Below are positions 21,079 through 30,784 of a stretch of 64,000 bases of DNA, one piece after another. Positions within the stretch are counted from its first letter, which is position 1. Each line of letters opens with the position of its first letter. Made by a program: the position numbers and the translations under genes. The notes beneath the pieces are model-generated. The model ran no database searches, was not told the origin of the DNA, and saw only the letters and a program-made list of their open reading frames with translations. The DNA lies in contig JAGVSM010001131.1 of the NCBI GenBank assembly GCA_022494885.1, positions 1 through 64,000 of the forward strand, in the 5' to 3' direction. The stretch is from Micrasema longulum (Eukaryota > Arthropoda > Insecta > Trichoptera > Brachycentridae).

Positions 21079-21665
21079 CACAAGCTTGGTTAAATTGATA
21101 GTCCGGCTATTTTGTCGGAGTTATCATTAAATGTCCCCGGCTACCGCACCCGTCACACGTGGAGCTCTCCATTTCATGTGCCAGCAGTTCGTACGAACTA
21201 TGCCCAGAACTCTCCACTTATACGTTTTGTTAGTGAATATAATTTGAACTTTCCCCTTATTGATCCATTTGATTGTTAAAAAATAACATTTTAAATGCGC
21301 GTCTTAAAACATACTTTTTTGTCTTATACTTAGTTTCAATAATAAAGTCTTATTTCATCTTATTTTATTTTATTTTATTTTATTATATTTTATCTCTAAT
21401 TCTTAATATTTTTAATATATTTATATTTTCGACACTTGACACTTGTGCAATATTTACACACATGTCCACCCTCATTCCAATATAACACCCACCCTCTAAC
21501 TCACTTACACTCACACAAACACACTAGTATGTATTGTACGTGTGTTTAATGTATTTCTGTGGATATCTGTCATTGGTTTTATTATCTGTATATTTTATTT
21601 GTTGTATTTTTGTTACATGTATTACTGTTAATATCCCCAATAAATAATAAAATAAAAATAAAATT
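21079..21665 (+). mobile_element. LINE-X ORF2 C-terminus and 3' UTR
   Basis: With frameshifts, the sequence encodes ELSLNVPGYRTRHTW-like residues followed by FHVPAVRTNYAQNSPLIRF and EYNLNF, matching the minus-strand copy at 56462-56762. The 3' UTR contains a (TTTTA)n tract near 21355 and CACCCTCTAACTCACTTACA, ending CATGTATTACTGTTAATATC then CCAATAAATAATAAAATAAA. 5'-truncated. Confidence 0.75.
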
Positions 21666-21684
21666 AAAAAAACTAATTGTTTTT

Positions 21685-21757
21685 TTTCAAGCCTGGGTGT
21701 TCTGTGCTGTAGTTCTCCACTGTTATTGGGCCTCCTGGCCTGTTGTGGTGCAAAATT
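21685..21757 (+). mobile_element. SINE-B 3' fragment
   Basis: TTTCAAGCCTGGGTGTTCTG, TGCTGTAGTTCTCCACTGTT and CCTGGCCTGTTGTGGTGCAA match the SINE-B body; the tRNA head is missing. It directly follows the A-rich tail of LINE-X. Confidence 0.75.
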
Positions 21758-21955
21758 TGAATGTTAAAGCTTCAAATATATATTTTATCAGAGACTTATA
21801 TTAATGTACTTGTTTGTTTTTTGTACAAACATGGTTCTTGACATTACTTTATTTATATTATGATTATAACGAGTTGACATATTCCGTCGTTTTAATTCCG
21901 TTCCCTATGCACCATTGTCTATGTCCAGGCGGATGAAAAATACATTTCTCAATGT

Positions 21956-22272
21956 GAAATAGAACCAGAATCCTAGACGAGTGTTTTTGACCCGATAACT
22001 ACTCTGCTTGTAGTGGTTGGCGCGTTTGTCTAACAAGCTTGAGTTCCTAGATTCGATCCCCAGGAGGGTCAGCATATAATATTTGTTTATAAGGTGGCTT
22101 TTGGTGATCATTCTTACGATTCAGGTGCCGGACCAAGAAAAATTCAATACTTCAGTGTAAAACCACATTTAAAAATATGACCTCAACACTACTTAAGATT
22201 TCTTTTTTCAAGATTTTTACCTGAGAGCAACCATCGAGTCAAAAACACTCGTCCAGGATTCTGATTCTATTA
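21956..22272. mobile_element. TIR element containing a tRNA-like SINE
   Basis: Terminal inverted repeats of about 36 bp: ATAGAACCAGAATCCTAGAC ... GAGTGTTTTTGAC at the left and GTCAAAAACACTCG ... TCCAGGATTCTGATTCTAT at the right. The interior holds a tRNA-like head (TGTAGTGGTTGGCGCGTTTG with TAGATTCGATCCCC at the B box, about 22010-22075) and a body resembling SINE-A (GATCATTCTTACGATTCAGG). Confidence 0.6.
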
Positions 22273-22279
22273 CGCGCCT

Positions 22280-22905
22280 AGAACTGTATTTATTATGTAT
22301 TTCAATCCGCCCGAATACTAACAGATTTTAAGTGATGTAAATACTTATTTTTCATTATTTTCAACTCGTAATTTGGAGACAGATGTTTTTAGAACTGGTC
22401 GATTTAAATTTGCTTATAATGATATTGCAAATGTATGAAAGGTCTTCAAAACTGCTAAGTTATATCTAAAAATATTTAAATACATAAATTAATATTAGTT
22501 ATCTAATAATAATGTAACCTTTTAGACCTCAATATGCTATCATCAAATTATAATAATATAAACACTTATATCAAATTAATATCAACAATTAATATTCTCT
22601 ATCATTAATTTATTTATCATGCGTAACGGTCAAAACATAATTATTTAAATAAATCATGAGAGAAAAGTGATTATTACTTTTATTTATTATTTTGATAATC
22701 CAACACAACAAAAATACAAATGTTATAACTTCAATAAATTTAATTATTGAATACATCGCCATTCTTATCTGCATCTCAAAGGTCAAGTAAAAATATTTCG
22801 TCACTAAAGTAAATTTTAGCTATCCTCTCCGATCTTTCTGAACTGAAAAATTGAATTAAATAAAAGTCTTTACGAATCATTTCAATTTTGCATTTTTTAA
22901 AATTA
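22280..22905. other. AT-rich spacer
   Basis: No feature recognised. Confidence 0.4.
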
Positions 22906-22910
22906 TTTTA

Positions 22911-22992
22911 GGTTTTGAGACGTACCCGTCTCTTTGTCAGGACACCAAATAAACTAACATGCAAAACCCACTGTACATCTTCTCCATAGCTA
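22911..22992 (-). repeat. Dispersed repeat with hammerhead-like core (copy 1)
   Basis: Minus strand: CTGACAAAGAGACG, loop GGTA, CGTCTC, AAAACC. The second copy at 41515-41600 shares this end and similar flanks (CATGTTAGT). Stem II AGACG/CGTCT is perfect. GAAAC appears as AAAAC, which a CpG to CpA change after CTC would explain. Reads as a decayed hammerhead (CUGACGA - stem II - GAAAC). Confidence 0.45.
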
Positions 22993-23011
22993 TTGGACAA
23001 AAATATAAAAC

Positions 23012-23435
23012 TACTAAGGGAAGGGGTCAACACTGTTTTGGCATCGAGGCAACACTATTATGTAGGCAAAAAGGTCTATAACCTTTTGCCAGAATCGTGG
23101 AAAGACGGGAGTGTTGTCAAGTTGCGGAAGGTGTTGACCTCGCTCTTTCACATGTCGCGGATTGGAGATTCTTACTGGATGTCGAAAATAAAATATAAAA
23201 ATAAAGAATCATTTTTAAAAATATATACAGATGATAACCATGAAGTTTCGCATTATAAATAAATTGTCTATGTTTTATGAATGTATGTATGTGTATGCGC
23301 ATGGGTGTATGTACGTGTGTGTGTATATACATGTGTATATATGTGTGTATATATATGTGTGTATATATGTGTATGTTTGTATGTATATGTATCAAAATGT
23401 GTATACGAGTAAGTTTATATTTTATTAGTCTGTAT
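23012..23435 (+). mobile_element. LINE-V 3' part (internally deleted)
   Basis: REGVNTVLASRQHYYVGKKV and YNLLPESWKDGSVVKLRKVL are intact. About 34 nt are then missing after CTCTTTCAC compared with the copies at 19000 and 26590, shifting the frame. The GT/AT-rich 3' UTR follows, and the element is cut at about 23432 before its poly-A tail by the inverted duplication that starts at 23449. Confidence 0.8.
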
Positions 23436-23448
23436 TGAACGGTTGTTA

Positions 23449-24588
23449 CCCTTCAATACAGCACATTACACGATGTTCCATTGTAAAAGTCACCCTATAC
23501 CAGTGGTCGGCGAACCGCGGCTCTTAAGCCACTCGAGTGCGGCTCTGCGCAAATTACCCTTTTTGTTCAAATTATTTAGTCTATAGGTTCTACAGAAGAA
23601 CTTCAAGGATTATTGTCTTTTGAATTATTGAAGATATTGCAAATACTGTAATCGAATGCATGGAGAAGCATCATATTAAACTTGATGTTTGAGTATGTCC
23701 AAATGCTTGCAGACTGACTGGATTTCCTCCCTAGGGAGTTGTTCGTATTAAAATTTATTTCAACAGAGATGGAAAACATTTTTGAGAAGGCAATATGGAA
23801 GTCCAGGCATTTACTTTAATGACCTGTCATTGGCTAATTTAAGTGGCTATTTTACACACTATGTAACATTTACCATTTTGCCCATGTTTTTTCTTAAAAA
23901 TGTTTTCCCTCTCTGTTGAAATAGATGTAAATATGAACAACTCTCTAGGGAGAAAATCCAACCAGTATGCAAGCATTCGGACTCAAACTCAAACATTGTT
24001 GAATTCCTACCTGGTAAAAGAAGAAGTATAAAAATTGGAAAATTGCTTTCAGGCGTTGCCTAGTAGGTGATTTGATATAGGTTTCAGCTCTTTTACTTCA
24101 CAAAAGTCAACAGATGGAAGAGATGAGAAAATGTGGATGTTCAAACATGGGCAAAATGGTGAATTTTACAGTGTGTAAAGTGGCCACTTAAACCAGCCAA
24201 TGACAGGTCATAAGCTCTGTAAATGCCTAGACTTCCATATTCCCCTCTCAAAAATGTTTTACCTCTCTGTTAAAATAAATGTAAATATGAACAACTCTCT
24301 AGGGAGGAAATCCAGCCAGTCTGCAAGCATTTGGACATACTCAAACATTGTTGAAATAATTTCATCAAGTTTAATGTGATGCTTCTCCATGCATTCAATT
24401 ACAGTATTTGCAATATCCTCAATAATTTAAAAGACAATCTTCTGTAGAGCCTGTAGACTAAATAATTTGAACAAAAAGGGTAATTTGCGCAGAGCCGCAC
24501 TCGAGTGGCTAAAGAGCCGCGGTTTGCCGACCACTGGTATAGGGTGACCTTTACAATGGAACATCGTGTAATGTGCTATATGGAAGGG
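23449..24588. mobile_element. 1.1-kb inverted duplication with hAT-like ends around FB-C
   Basis: Left arm ACCCTTCAATACAGCACATT ... CAGTGGTCGGCGAACCGCGG ... AAATTACCCTTTTTGTTCAA ... GCATGGAGAAGCATCATATT returns as the reverse complement on the right (AATGTGATGCTTCTCCATGC ... TTGAACAAAAAGGGTAATTT ... GCCGACCACTG ... AATGTGCTATATGGAAGGGT). Arms are about 240 bp with scattered mismatches. CAGTGGTCGGCGAACCGCGG is a hAT-type terminus. The flanks outside it (CCCTATAC / GTATAGGG) are inverted rather than direct, so an inverted duplication, not simple transposition, produced the pair. Confidence 0.7.
23691..24352. mobile_element. FB-C foldback element (centre of the inverted duplication)
   Basis: Begins TTTGAGTATGTCCAAATGCT and CCTCCCTAGGGAGTTGTTC, contains GTGGCTATTTTACACACTAT, and CTACCTGGTAAAAGAAGAAG in the middle. 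It ends with the inverted CTCTCTAGGGAGGAAATCCA and CATTTGGACATACTCAAACA. Confidence 0.8.
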
Positions 24589-24589
24589 T

Positions 24590-25280
24590 TGTTAATATTA
24601 ATAACATTTAGTAAAATGTTTGACCACAAAGTTTATGATTTAAATATTAATAATAATGAATTTTTCACTGCAATTTAATTAAACTTTGGGAAAATTTAGA
24701 AACTCCAAAGCTACTTGTTTCCATACAAATATACGAGTACCATATTGCAAGAACCAATAAGTTCGTTTTGTTACTTTTTCAGTTTTGAGAAAAAAGTCGC
24801 GCCGAGTACATCGGTTTGAATTAAATATATTTTTTAAATATAAAGTTGAATGTTTATAAAATATTGATAAAACAGATTGATAACATTATGTTACAAAATC
24901 CTGATTTGTATCTTTTTTACGTAATTAAAAAAGATTTCAATCTTCTGAAAATTCAATAATATAAATAAAAATTGATAATTTTATCAGCTTTTAAATTGCC
25001 CTTTGGTAGCTGTTTTCGACATTTTATCACTCCGTAGTGTAGTGGTTGAAGCGTTAACCTAGGCATAATCTTCTTCCTTTGCCCTGGTATTCTGAACGCT
25101 CTCGCGGGGGTAGAGAACGCGTAACTAGCACGTTATTTACATACTAATGAGGAAGTTCATTGTTACGGGAAATCGGGTATATATTTTTTTTCTTGCACGC
25201 GGTAAAAATTAGAGATTAAATTGTAATGAGAAGTTTCTTGTAAATGCATAAAAAAAAATATTTTCCTTATTTTAATCTAA
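24590..25280. other. AT-rich spacer with SINE-head and TIR fragments
   Basis: TCACTCCGTAGTGTAGTGGT at 25029 resembles a SINE tRNA head. CCCTGGTATTCTGAACGCTC at 25083 resembles the end of the foldback at 37303. Nothing else recognised. Confidence 0.35.
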
Positions 25281-25284
25281 ATTC

Positions 25285-25480
25285 GTTGCAACAGAGAGGG
25301 AAAACATTTTTAAGAAAGTAATATGGAAGTCTAGGCATTCACAAGGCTTTTGACCTGTCATTGGCTAGTTCAAGTGGCCACTTTGCACACTGTGTAACAT
25401 TCACAATTTTGCCTATGTTTAAACATCCGCATTTCCTAACATATGATAACAATTTTCTGATTTTTATACTTCTTACTAGG
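25285..25480. mobile_element. FB-C fragment
   Basis: GTTGCAACAGAGAGGGAAAA, ATATGGAAGTCTAGGCATTC, GACCTGTCATTGGCTAGTTC and GCACACTGTGTAACATTCAC, then TTTATACTTCTTACTAGG, which abuts LINE-Y. Confidence 0.75.
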
Positions 25481-25835
25481 CTAGCTGTTCCTAGATACTG
25501 CAATAAATATGGCAAAAGGACACTGCAATACAATATACCTAAAATATTTAACATGTTACCAAATAATATTAAAAATACTGAGTTAAATACAGGAGTGCGA
25601 CGTTTGCTCAAATTATGGTTATTAGAAAAAAGTTTTTTGTATTATTGATAGTTTTTAATTTTTCATAATGTAATCTGTAATTGTTTTTCTAGTAAAATTA
25701 TTGTTAATGTAGGTTAAGTGTAAATAATCGATGTAATTTATAAGAACCTGCTGACGAGTTGTATGTATGCAACTCAGTAGGACTTTAATTTAAGACTATT
25801 TTGTAAATATTTTTGAAAAATAAAAAAAATAAAAA
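25481..25835 (+). mobile_element. LINE-Y ORF2 C-terminus and 3' UTR
   Basis: LAVPRYCNKYGKRTLQYNIP, KIFNMLPNNIKNTELNTGVR and LLKLWLLEKSFLYY precede a stop near 25648. The 3' UTR includes ACCTGCTGACGAGTTGTATG and ends in an A-rich AAAATAAAAAG tail. Very similar to 45417-45770, so both insertions look comparatively young. Confidence 0.85.
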
Positions 25836-25867
25836 GAAAACACCATTTAGTTTAATCAATAATGTTT

Positions 25868-26098
25868 TTTTGTTTTGTAATGTATCCAAAATAAAACAAG
25901 TTTATTGGATTATAATTCTACTTTATTTTTTATAAAACATATTTTCATAAATTGTACACAATTGTGTACAATATACCCTTTGTATATTTTATAAAAAATA
26001 AAGTAGAATTATAATCCAATAAACTTGTTTTATTTTGGATACATTACCAAATTAAGTATGGAATTCTACCAATTGTCTGCATACACAATAAAAAATGT
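25868..26098. repeat. Short copy of the hairpin element seen at 49176
   Basis: Arms of about 64 bp (GTAATGTATCCAAAATAAAA ... TTATTGGATTATAATTCTAC and the reverse complement) are followed by a one-sided flank GGAATTCTACCAATTGTCTG and CATACACAATAAA. Compared with the 49-kb copy, the hammerhead-like core is deleted. AATGTTTTT-like sequence borders both sides. Confidence 0.75.
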
Positions 26099-26102
26099 TT
26101 TT

Positions 26103-26190
26103 GGTATGTCCAAATGTTTGTAGACAGGCTGGATTTCCTCCCTAGGGAGTTATTTAGATCTAATTTTGTTGCAACAGAGAGGGAAAACCA
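26103..26190. mobile_element. FB-C end fragment
   Basis: GGTATGTCCAAATGTTTGTA, GACAGGCTGGATTTCCTCCC, TAGGGAGTTATTTAGATC and GTTGCAACAGAGAGGGAAAA; only this end is present. Confidence 0.75.
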
Positions 26191-26225
26191 TTTGGCAGCA
26201 TGTTTTCGAATAGCCATTAGTAGCT

Positions 26226-26809
26226 TTGAACCAAATTATAAGATTGCTGAAAATATGCAACGTTATATTTCTTTTTCTTCGTTTTCCTTCTTCTGACTTT
26301 AACATTATATTTAATCATAAATCCTGTAACCTTGATATATGTTATAACTGTGAAAAAAAAATAAAATTAAAAGTCAATTTAAATGTCCTAATCATATACC
26401 CAAGCGTCAACCACAACCATAATACAAGATACTCTAATAGGGATCTGATACTAAGTGAAGGGGTCAACACTGTTCTGGCATCGAGACAACACTATTACGT
26501 AGGCAAAAAGGTCCACAACCTTTTGCCAGAATCGTGGAAAGACGGGAGTGTTGTCAAGTTACGGAAGGTGTTGACCTCGCTCTTTCGTGACATTGGTCGT
26601 AGGGAGTCAGAAAAGTTGATGCATGCCACGGATTGGAGATTCTTACTGGATGTCGAAAATAAAATATAAAAAATAAGGAATAATTAAAAAAAAATATATA
26701 TTTATAGATGACAATGAAGTTTCGCATAAATAAATTTTCTATGTTTTTATGAATGTATGTATGTGTATGCACATGGGTGTATGTACGTGTGTGTGTATGT
26801 ACATGTGTA

Positions 26810-26895
<86 letters not shown>

Positions 26896-27160
26896 ATATA
26901 TATATATATATATAAATATATATATGTGTGTAGTGTGTATATATGTGTATGTCTGTATGTATATCAATCAAAATGTGTATCCGAATAAGTTTATATTTTG
27001 TTTGTCTGTGCTCTATATTAATTTGTTAACTATTATAATATATTCAAATCTAATTGCCTAGCTTGGAACGGGGTATGTACCCTTGTTAGCTGGGCAAAGT
27101 GAACATTGAATTGTATTTTGATAAAGAGTGTGAATAAATAAATAAATAAATATCCGAAAA
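26226..27160 (+). mobile_element. LINE-V, longest copy
   Basis: The frame 26226-26669 gives about 147 residues, including ICYNCEKKIKLKVNLNVL, NHNHNTRYSNRDLILSEGVN, TVLASRQHYYVGKKVHNLLP, ESWKDGSVVKLRKVL and a C-terminal WRFLLDVENKI. H-x-TR-x-S and NLLPESWK are typical of CR1-like ORF2 ends. The 3' UTR holds a long TA/TG tract (26810-26935) and ends AGCTGGGCAAAGTGAACATT ... AATAAATAAATAAATA. Confidence 0.85.
26810..26935. repeat. (TA)n/(GTATATA)n simple repeat
   Basis: Near-pure alternating TA with interspersed GTGTG in the LINE-V 3' UTR. It is much longer than in the copies at 19230 and 23330, so it expanded after insertion. Open frames through it (YIYI runs) are artefacts. Confidence 0.9.
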
Positions 27161-27169
27161 ATTGTTAAC

Positions 27170-27445
27170 AAATTGAGATATTTGACCTATGTTTTCAAAC
27201 GTTTAACTGGTTATGTTCATTTAAACACTAGCAACATGGTTTATCGTGCTTTTGTATAATCTTCTCTTACTATTGGAACAATGGGATGGGGAGAAGCCTT
27301 TAATAACCATATTAAGCCTTAAGAAAACAAAACTTCTACCAATTATTTCAGGAAGCTATACTTTTGAAGTTACGAGAAATCTATTGCCAGCAATGTCTAA
27401 AATATGTTTTTATGTGCCAACATTCATTTCCTCATTTTTTTAGTA
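27170..27445 (+). pseudogene. Reverse-transcriptase tail fragment of a LINE
   Basis: With two frame changes and a stop this reads RYLTYVFKRLTGYVHLNTSN, MVYRAFV, SSLTIGTMGWGEAFNNHIKP. It matches the L-YA-x-S-L-YG-x-x-W-G block that follows the RT core in non-LTR elements. Confidence 0.55.
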
Positions 27446-27544
27446 AATCTAGTCATTGATAGATTACTTAAATTTTCAAAAGAAGTAGTGGTTTAAATTT
27501 TACATGCTATAGAGGTTTAGATATATATTATGATATGATATAAT

Positions 27545-27690
27545 CGGGTTGTGGTCCCGTGGCTATTGTTGCGGACTTACGGGCCAGATGCCCAAGGTTC
27601 GAACCCCACTCTACCCCAACTTGATTTCCATTTTCTAATAGTGAGTTATTTACAACTCGTTGAAAATGGTCATCGAAATTCAAATATTTG
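27545..27690 (+). mobile_element. SINE-C (tRNA-derived)
   Basis: Head GGGTTGTGGTCCCGTGGCTA and GGTTCGAACCC (B box), then CACTCTACCCCAACTTGATT and a body AATAGTGAGTTATTTACAAC, TCGTTGAAAATGGTCATCG. A minus-strand copy lies at 42692-42815. Confidence 0.75.
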
Positions 27691-27699
27691 GGTAAATTA

Positions 27700-28055
27700 T
27701 AAGAAAGCTATTATTCTTTTAAAAAATAAATAAAATTATAATACTAGTTTACAATACATATTTACTACCATGTAGGTAATATAAACTAAAGCAAACAGTG
27801 AAATATTGTTTATCTTACGATTAATTCATAATAAATCAGTTCTGATACTTTTAAGTCTTTAACACTCAATAATTAATCCCAATATCGCTTTATTTAATTC
27901 AATATATGATTGATAAAACGGTAGATAATATGTAAAATAATCATATCAAGTTAGTTTTAACTGTGAAGGCTATCTCAGTTATTAAATATTCAAAATTATT
28001 CCGTGATTAATAGATGTATTTTTTATTTTATTTTATTATATTTCACGGTATTGAG
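27700..28055. other. AT-rich spacer
   Basis: No feature recognised. Confidence 0.4.
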
Positions 28056-28057
28056 AC

Positions 28058-28175
28058 GCGGTCTGACTTTTCTTCATACAAACGTATTCCAGTATTTTCT
28101 CCCAGGAATCTGACCCTAGAGCAGTGATTTTAGTACTTACTTCTGATATTTACCATTGGTGTGTCCCTATAGTTT
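28058..28175 (+). repeat. DNA-transposon end, GCGGTCTGACTTTTCTTCAT
   Basis: GCGGTCTGACTTTTCTTCAT then ACAAACGTATTCC recurs at 59028 (plus) and 63815-63846 (minus). The first copy continues with sequence similar to the third (GTATTTTCTCCCAGGAA versus GTATTTCCTTCCCGGAT). At 59028 it abuts a mariner transposase C-terminus. Confidence 0.5.
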
Positions 28176-28568
28176 TATTTTTTATAAATTGTTGCTTATG
28201 GGAACTAAGACAACAAAAAAACCCTTTAAAGCGCCCAGTTTTATCTGCTGTCTTCGGAGGTACGTTGTGCAAATATGATAACTTCTTTTAAAAAACGGAA
28301 AACGTGAACTGTTTTTTTTGCCTAGACATATTTATTGGGATATATTTATTTTTCATATACACCGCAAGACAAAAAAAATTACGAGTTTACCTGCTACCGC
28401 GCCCCTTGACTTTACTGAACCCTTTTTCTAAGAAATCCTTTATCGATACCTCTTTCTTTTGTTTAATAAATTAAGGACACTATGTGTCACCTTCCTACAA
28501 TATTTACATTTTAAAATGTCTCAACAGTCTTGTTTTACCCGCGTTCGAGTGAACATAACACAACAATC

Positions 28569-29660
28569 ATGGAAAGTGCAAAGCAAATGTCGATTGCGAT
28601 AAAATCCAAAATAATCACATTGTCGCAAGAAAACATATCTAATTGTGAAATATCTCGTCGAGTTGGGTATTCAGAAGGTGCAGTGAGGTTTTATTTAAAA
28701 AAATCCAAGAAACTGGATCCATAGAACGGAAAAAAGGAAGCGGACGGGGGCGCGTGACATCTGCCCGAGATGATCGCTTAATAAAAAAAATTGTTATGCG
28801 CGATCGATTTTAACGGCACCTGAAATACACGCAGAGGTGCAGTCTACCAGCACATCAACATTTTCAGTAAAAACAGTGTCCAGGCGGCTGTTGGAGCATG
28901 GTTTCCAAGCACGGAGTCCCGCAAAGAAACCATTACTCACGGACAAAATGAAGAAGGCTAGACTGGATTGGGCGAAAGAGCACCAGAATTGGACCTTGGA
29001 GGATTGGCAAAATGTTGTTTTCTCTGATGAATCAAAATTCAACCTTTTTGGTCCAGACGGCAGAAAGATAGTTCGACGAAAACGTGGGGAAAGATATCAT
29101 CCGTCGTGCGTCACTCGAACCGTTAAACATTCACCCTACGTGATGATTTGGGGGTGCATGACAGCATACGGTTTAGGACCTCTAAATTTTGTACAGGGTA
29201 CGATGAATGCCATTCAGTACAAAAAAGTGTTAAAAAAACATATTATTCCAACAATCGAGGACATTATACCGCGGACCCAATTTTTCAGGACGATTCTGCG
29301 CCGTGCCATAGAGCCCGCACTGTGAGTACAAATATATATATTTTTAAATGCATTTTGTGACCACATGATAAATAATTTATTGTTTTTTTATAGATCAATG
29401 AATTCAAGGAGAAAATTGGCTTAAAATCGTTGACGTGGCCCGGGAATAGCCCTGATTTGAACCCGATAGAAAATTTATGGGCGATTATGAAAAAAAAAGT
29501 CGGGAAAAAAAAATCAAAAAACATTGAGGAATTAAAAAAAAACTTAATTCAAGTTTGGGAAGAAGAAATAACATCAGAAATTTTAGATTCGCTTTACGCT
29601 TCTCTAAATAATAGAATTTTACATGTTATAAAAAATAAAGGTGAATTCACTAAGTACTAA
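28569..29660 (+). pseudogene. Tc1-like DDE transposase, frameshifted, with apparent intron
   Basis: ATG at 28569 starts MESAKQMSIAIKSKIITLSQ and SNCEISRRVGYSEGAVRFYL, the N-terminal helix-turn-helix. After a frameshift near 28700 comes GSIERKKGSGRGRVTSARDD (the GRPR-like hook region). A second shift near 28815 leads into TAPEIHAEVQ, RRLLEHGFQARSPAKKPLLT, then VVFSDESKFNLFG (first catalytic D). WGCMTAYGLGPLNFVQGTMN follows. A third shift near 29275 precedes IFQDDSAPCHRART (second D), and WPGNSPDLNPIENLW carries the catalytic E, placing it in the DD34E-type group. Between CHRART and INEFKEKIG lies a 72-nt GT...AG segment (29322-29393). The C-terminus is NNRILHVIKNKGEFTKY. Broken, but with few lesions. 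Confidence 0.9.
29322..29393 (+). other. Apparent spliceosomal intron in the Tc1-like transposase
   Basis: Donor ACT|GTGAGTACAAATA and acceptor TTGTTTTTTTATAG|ATCAATG. Removing 72 nt joins CHRART to INEFKEKIGLKSLTWPGNSP in frame (phase 0), recreating the expected spacing between catalytic D and E. Confidence 0.6.
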
Positions 29661-30049
29661 ATATTTTTAAATGTTATAAATATGTTTAAATGTAAAATAC
29701 TTTAATTTAAAATAAAGCGATAAGAACCTACTTCTTAAATATGAATTAAAAAATAACATGTCTTTTATTATTCCATCACAAACACTCGACCATAAATGAA
29801 CCGTTATGGGTCTCTAAGGTTCGGGTAATCTGATACCTGATATATAATGGCAATTTCTAAGTACAATTCATGAGTAAGATTTTTTATTTTAACCTTGAAA
29901 TAACGAGTAGTCATCACATATGTCAAACAATATAAAAAAACTAATTAAATATCAAGAATAATTCATTATATGTCAATTTTAGTTTTTTTTGAGAACTCGT
30001 AAATTTATTTGTCTTGCGGTGTATATAAAAAAAATATATATTTGTTATT

Positions 30050-30385
30050 TTACAATTTATGTATTACTTTTTTTACATTAATGTTCCCTTCCCTCACTGG
30101 GGTATCCCGTGCCGAGGGAGACATTTTATATAAATTTAAATCATAATATCAAATACATATAAAACATAGTAAAAACACATAAAACTCACAAATAAAAACA
30201 CTATAAATAAAAACATCTTCCCACACCTATTTGGCCTGATCCACTCATCAATTCGTGCGCATCCCACCTCCATTATCCATTCCTAATGGCAATTTTATAG
30301 TGACAGTATTGACCGATTATCCTTATGGACAATGGAGGTAGGCTCTTCACTTTGACGGAGAAGTATATCAATCCTCTTTGACCGA
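30050..30385 (-). mobile_element. LINE-W 3' part, minus strand
   Basis: CTCACTGGGGTATCCCGTGC with CGAGGGAGACATTTT is the reverse of the LINE-W 3' UTR. CCTATTTGGCCTGATCCACT, GTGCGCATCCCACCTCCATT and AATCCTCTTTGACCGAAAGT correspond to the coding end seen at 60720-60920 (FGQRGLTYYSVKVYNLLPLS ... VEVGCARINEWIKP). Frame is broken. Confidence 0.8.
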
Positions 30386-30419
30386 AAGTCAATATGTATC
30401 TGATATTTTTAATATATTT

Positions 30420-30780
30420 AATAGGGAATTATCACATACTACGAATACCGACAAAAATATATTAAATGGATTTAGAATAATTAACTGTATTTTCAAAAGC
30501 AATATGGATATTCTGGAGAAATTTTTCCATACATAAATGTAAAAAAGGAATTTAATAAAAATACGTTGCAAGAAAAACGCGACGCGTTTGGCCTTGGTTG
30601 TTGTGACGCCAAGATTCGTGACGTATTACGAGCATGGCCAATGGAATGACCATTTTTGCGGGAATTCTAAATTACAAATTTAAACATATTTTTTATGCTA
30701 CTAATAATTACCAAACCAAAAATTTTTTTTACTGGACAGTATTTCATATACCTTTATTACTTTAAAAATGTTTAAAAAAA
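30420..30780 (+). repeat. Repeat D, copy 1
   Basis: TAGGGAATTATCACATACTA, CGAATACCGACAAAAATATA, ATGGATTTAGAATAAT, CGCGACGCGTTTGGCCTTGG and CAAGATTCGTGACGTATTAC match 45952-46372 in the same order. The second copy has an extra block of about 60 bp between GATTCGTGAC and GTATTA. No coding capacity or inverted termini seen. Confidence 0.65.
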
Positions 30781-30784
30781 TAAC

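Larger units (their letters stand above)
28360..30021 (+). mobile_element. Tc1-like transposon, nearly full length
   Basis: Left end TA|CACCGCAAGACAAAAAAAAT ... ACGAGTT and right end AACTCGTAAATTTATTTGTC ... TTGCGGTG|TA form inverted repeats of about 32 bp inside TA dinucleotides. Length is about 1.66 kb, normal for Tc1/mariner. The single transposase reads left to right. The right 390 bp occurs again, almost unchanged, at 38560-38957. Confidence 0.9.

Noticed and set aside
26554..27061. Overlapping open frames rich in Tyr and Ile on both strands
   Set aside because: Translation of the (TA)n/(TG)n tract in the LINE-V 3' UTR.
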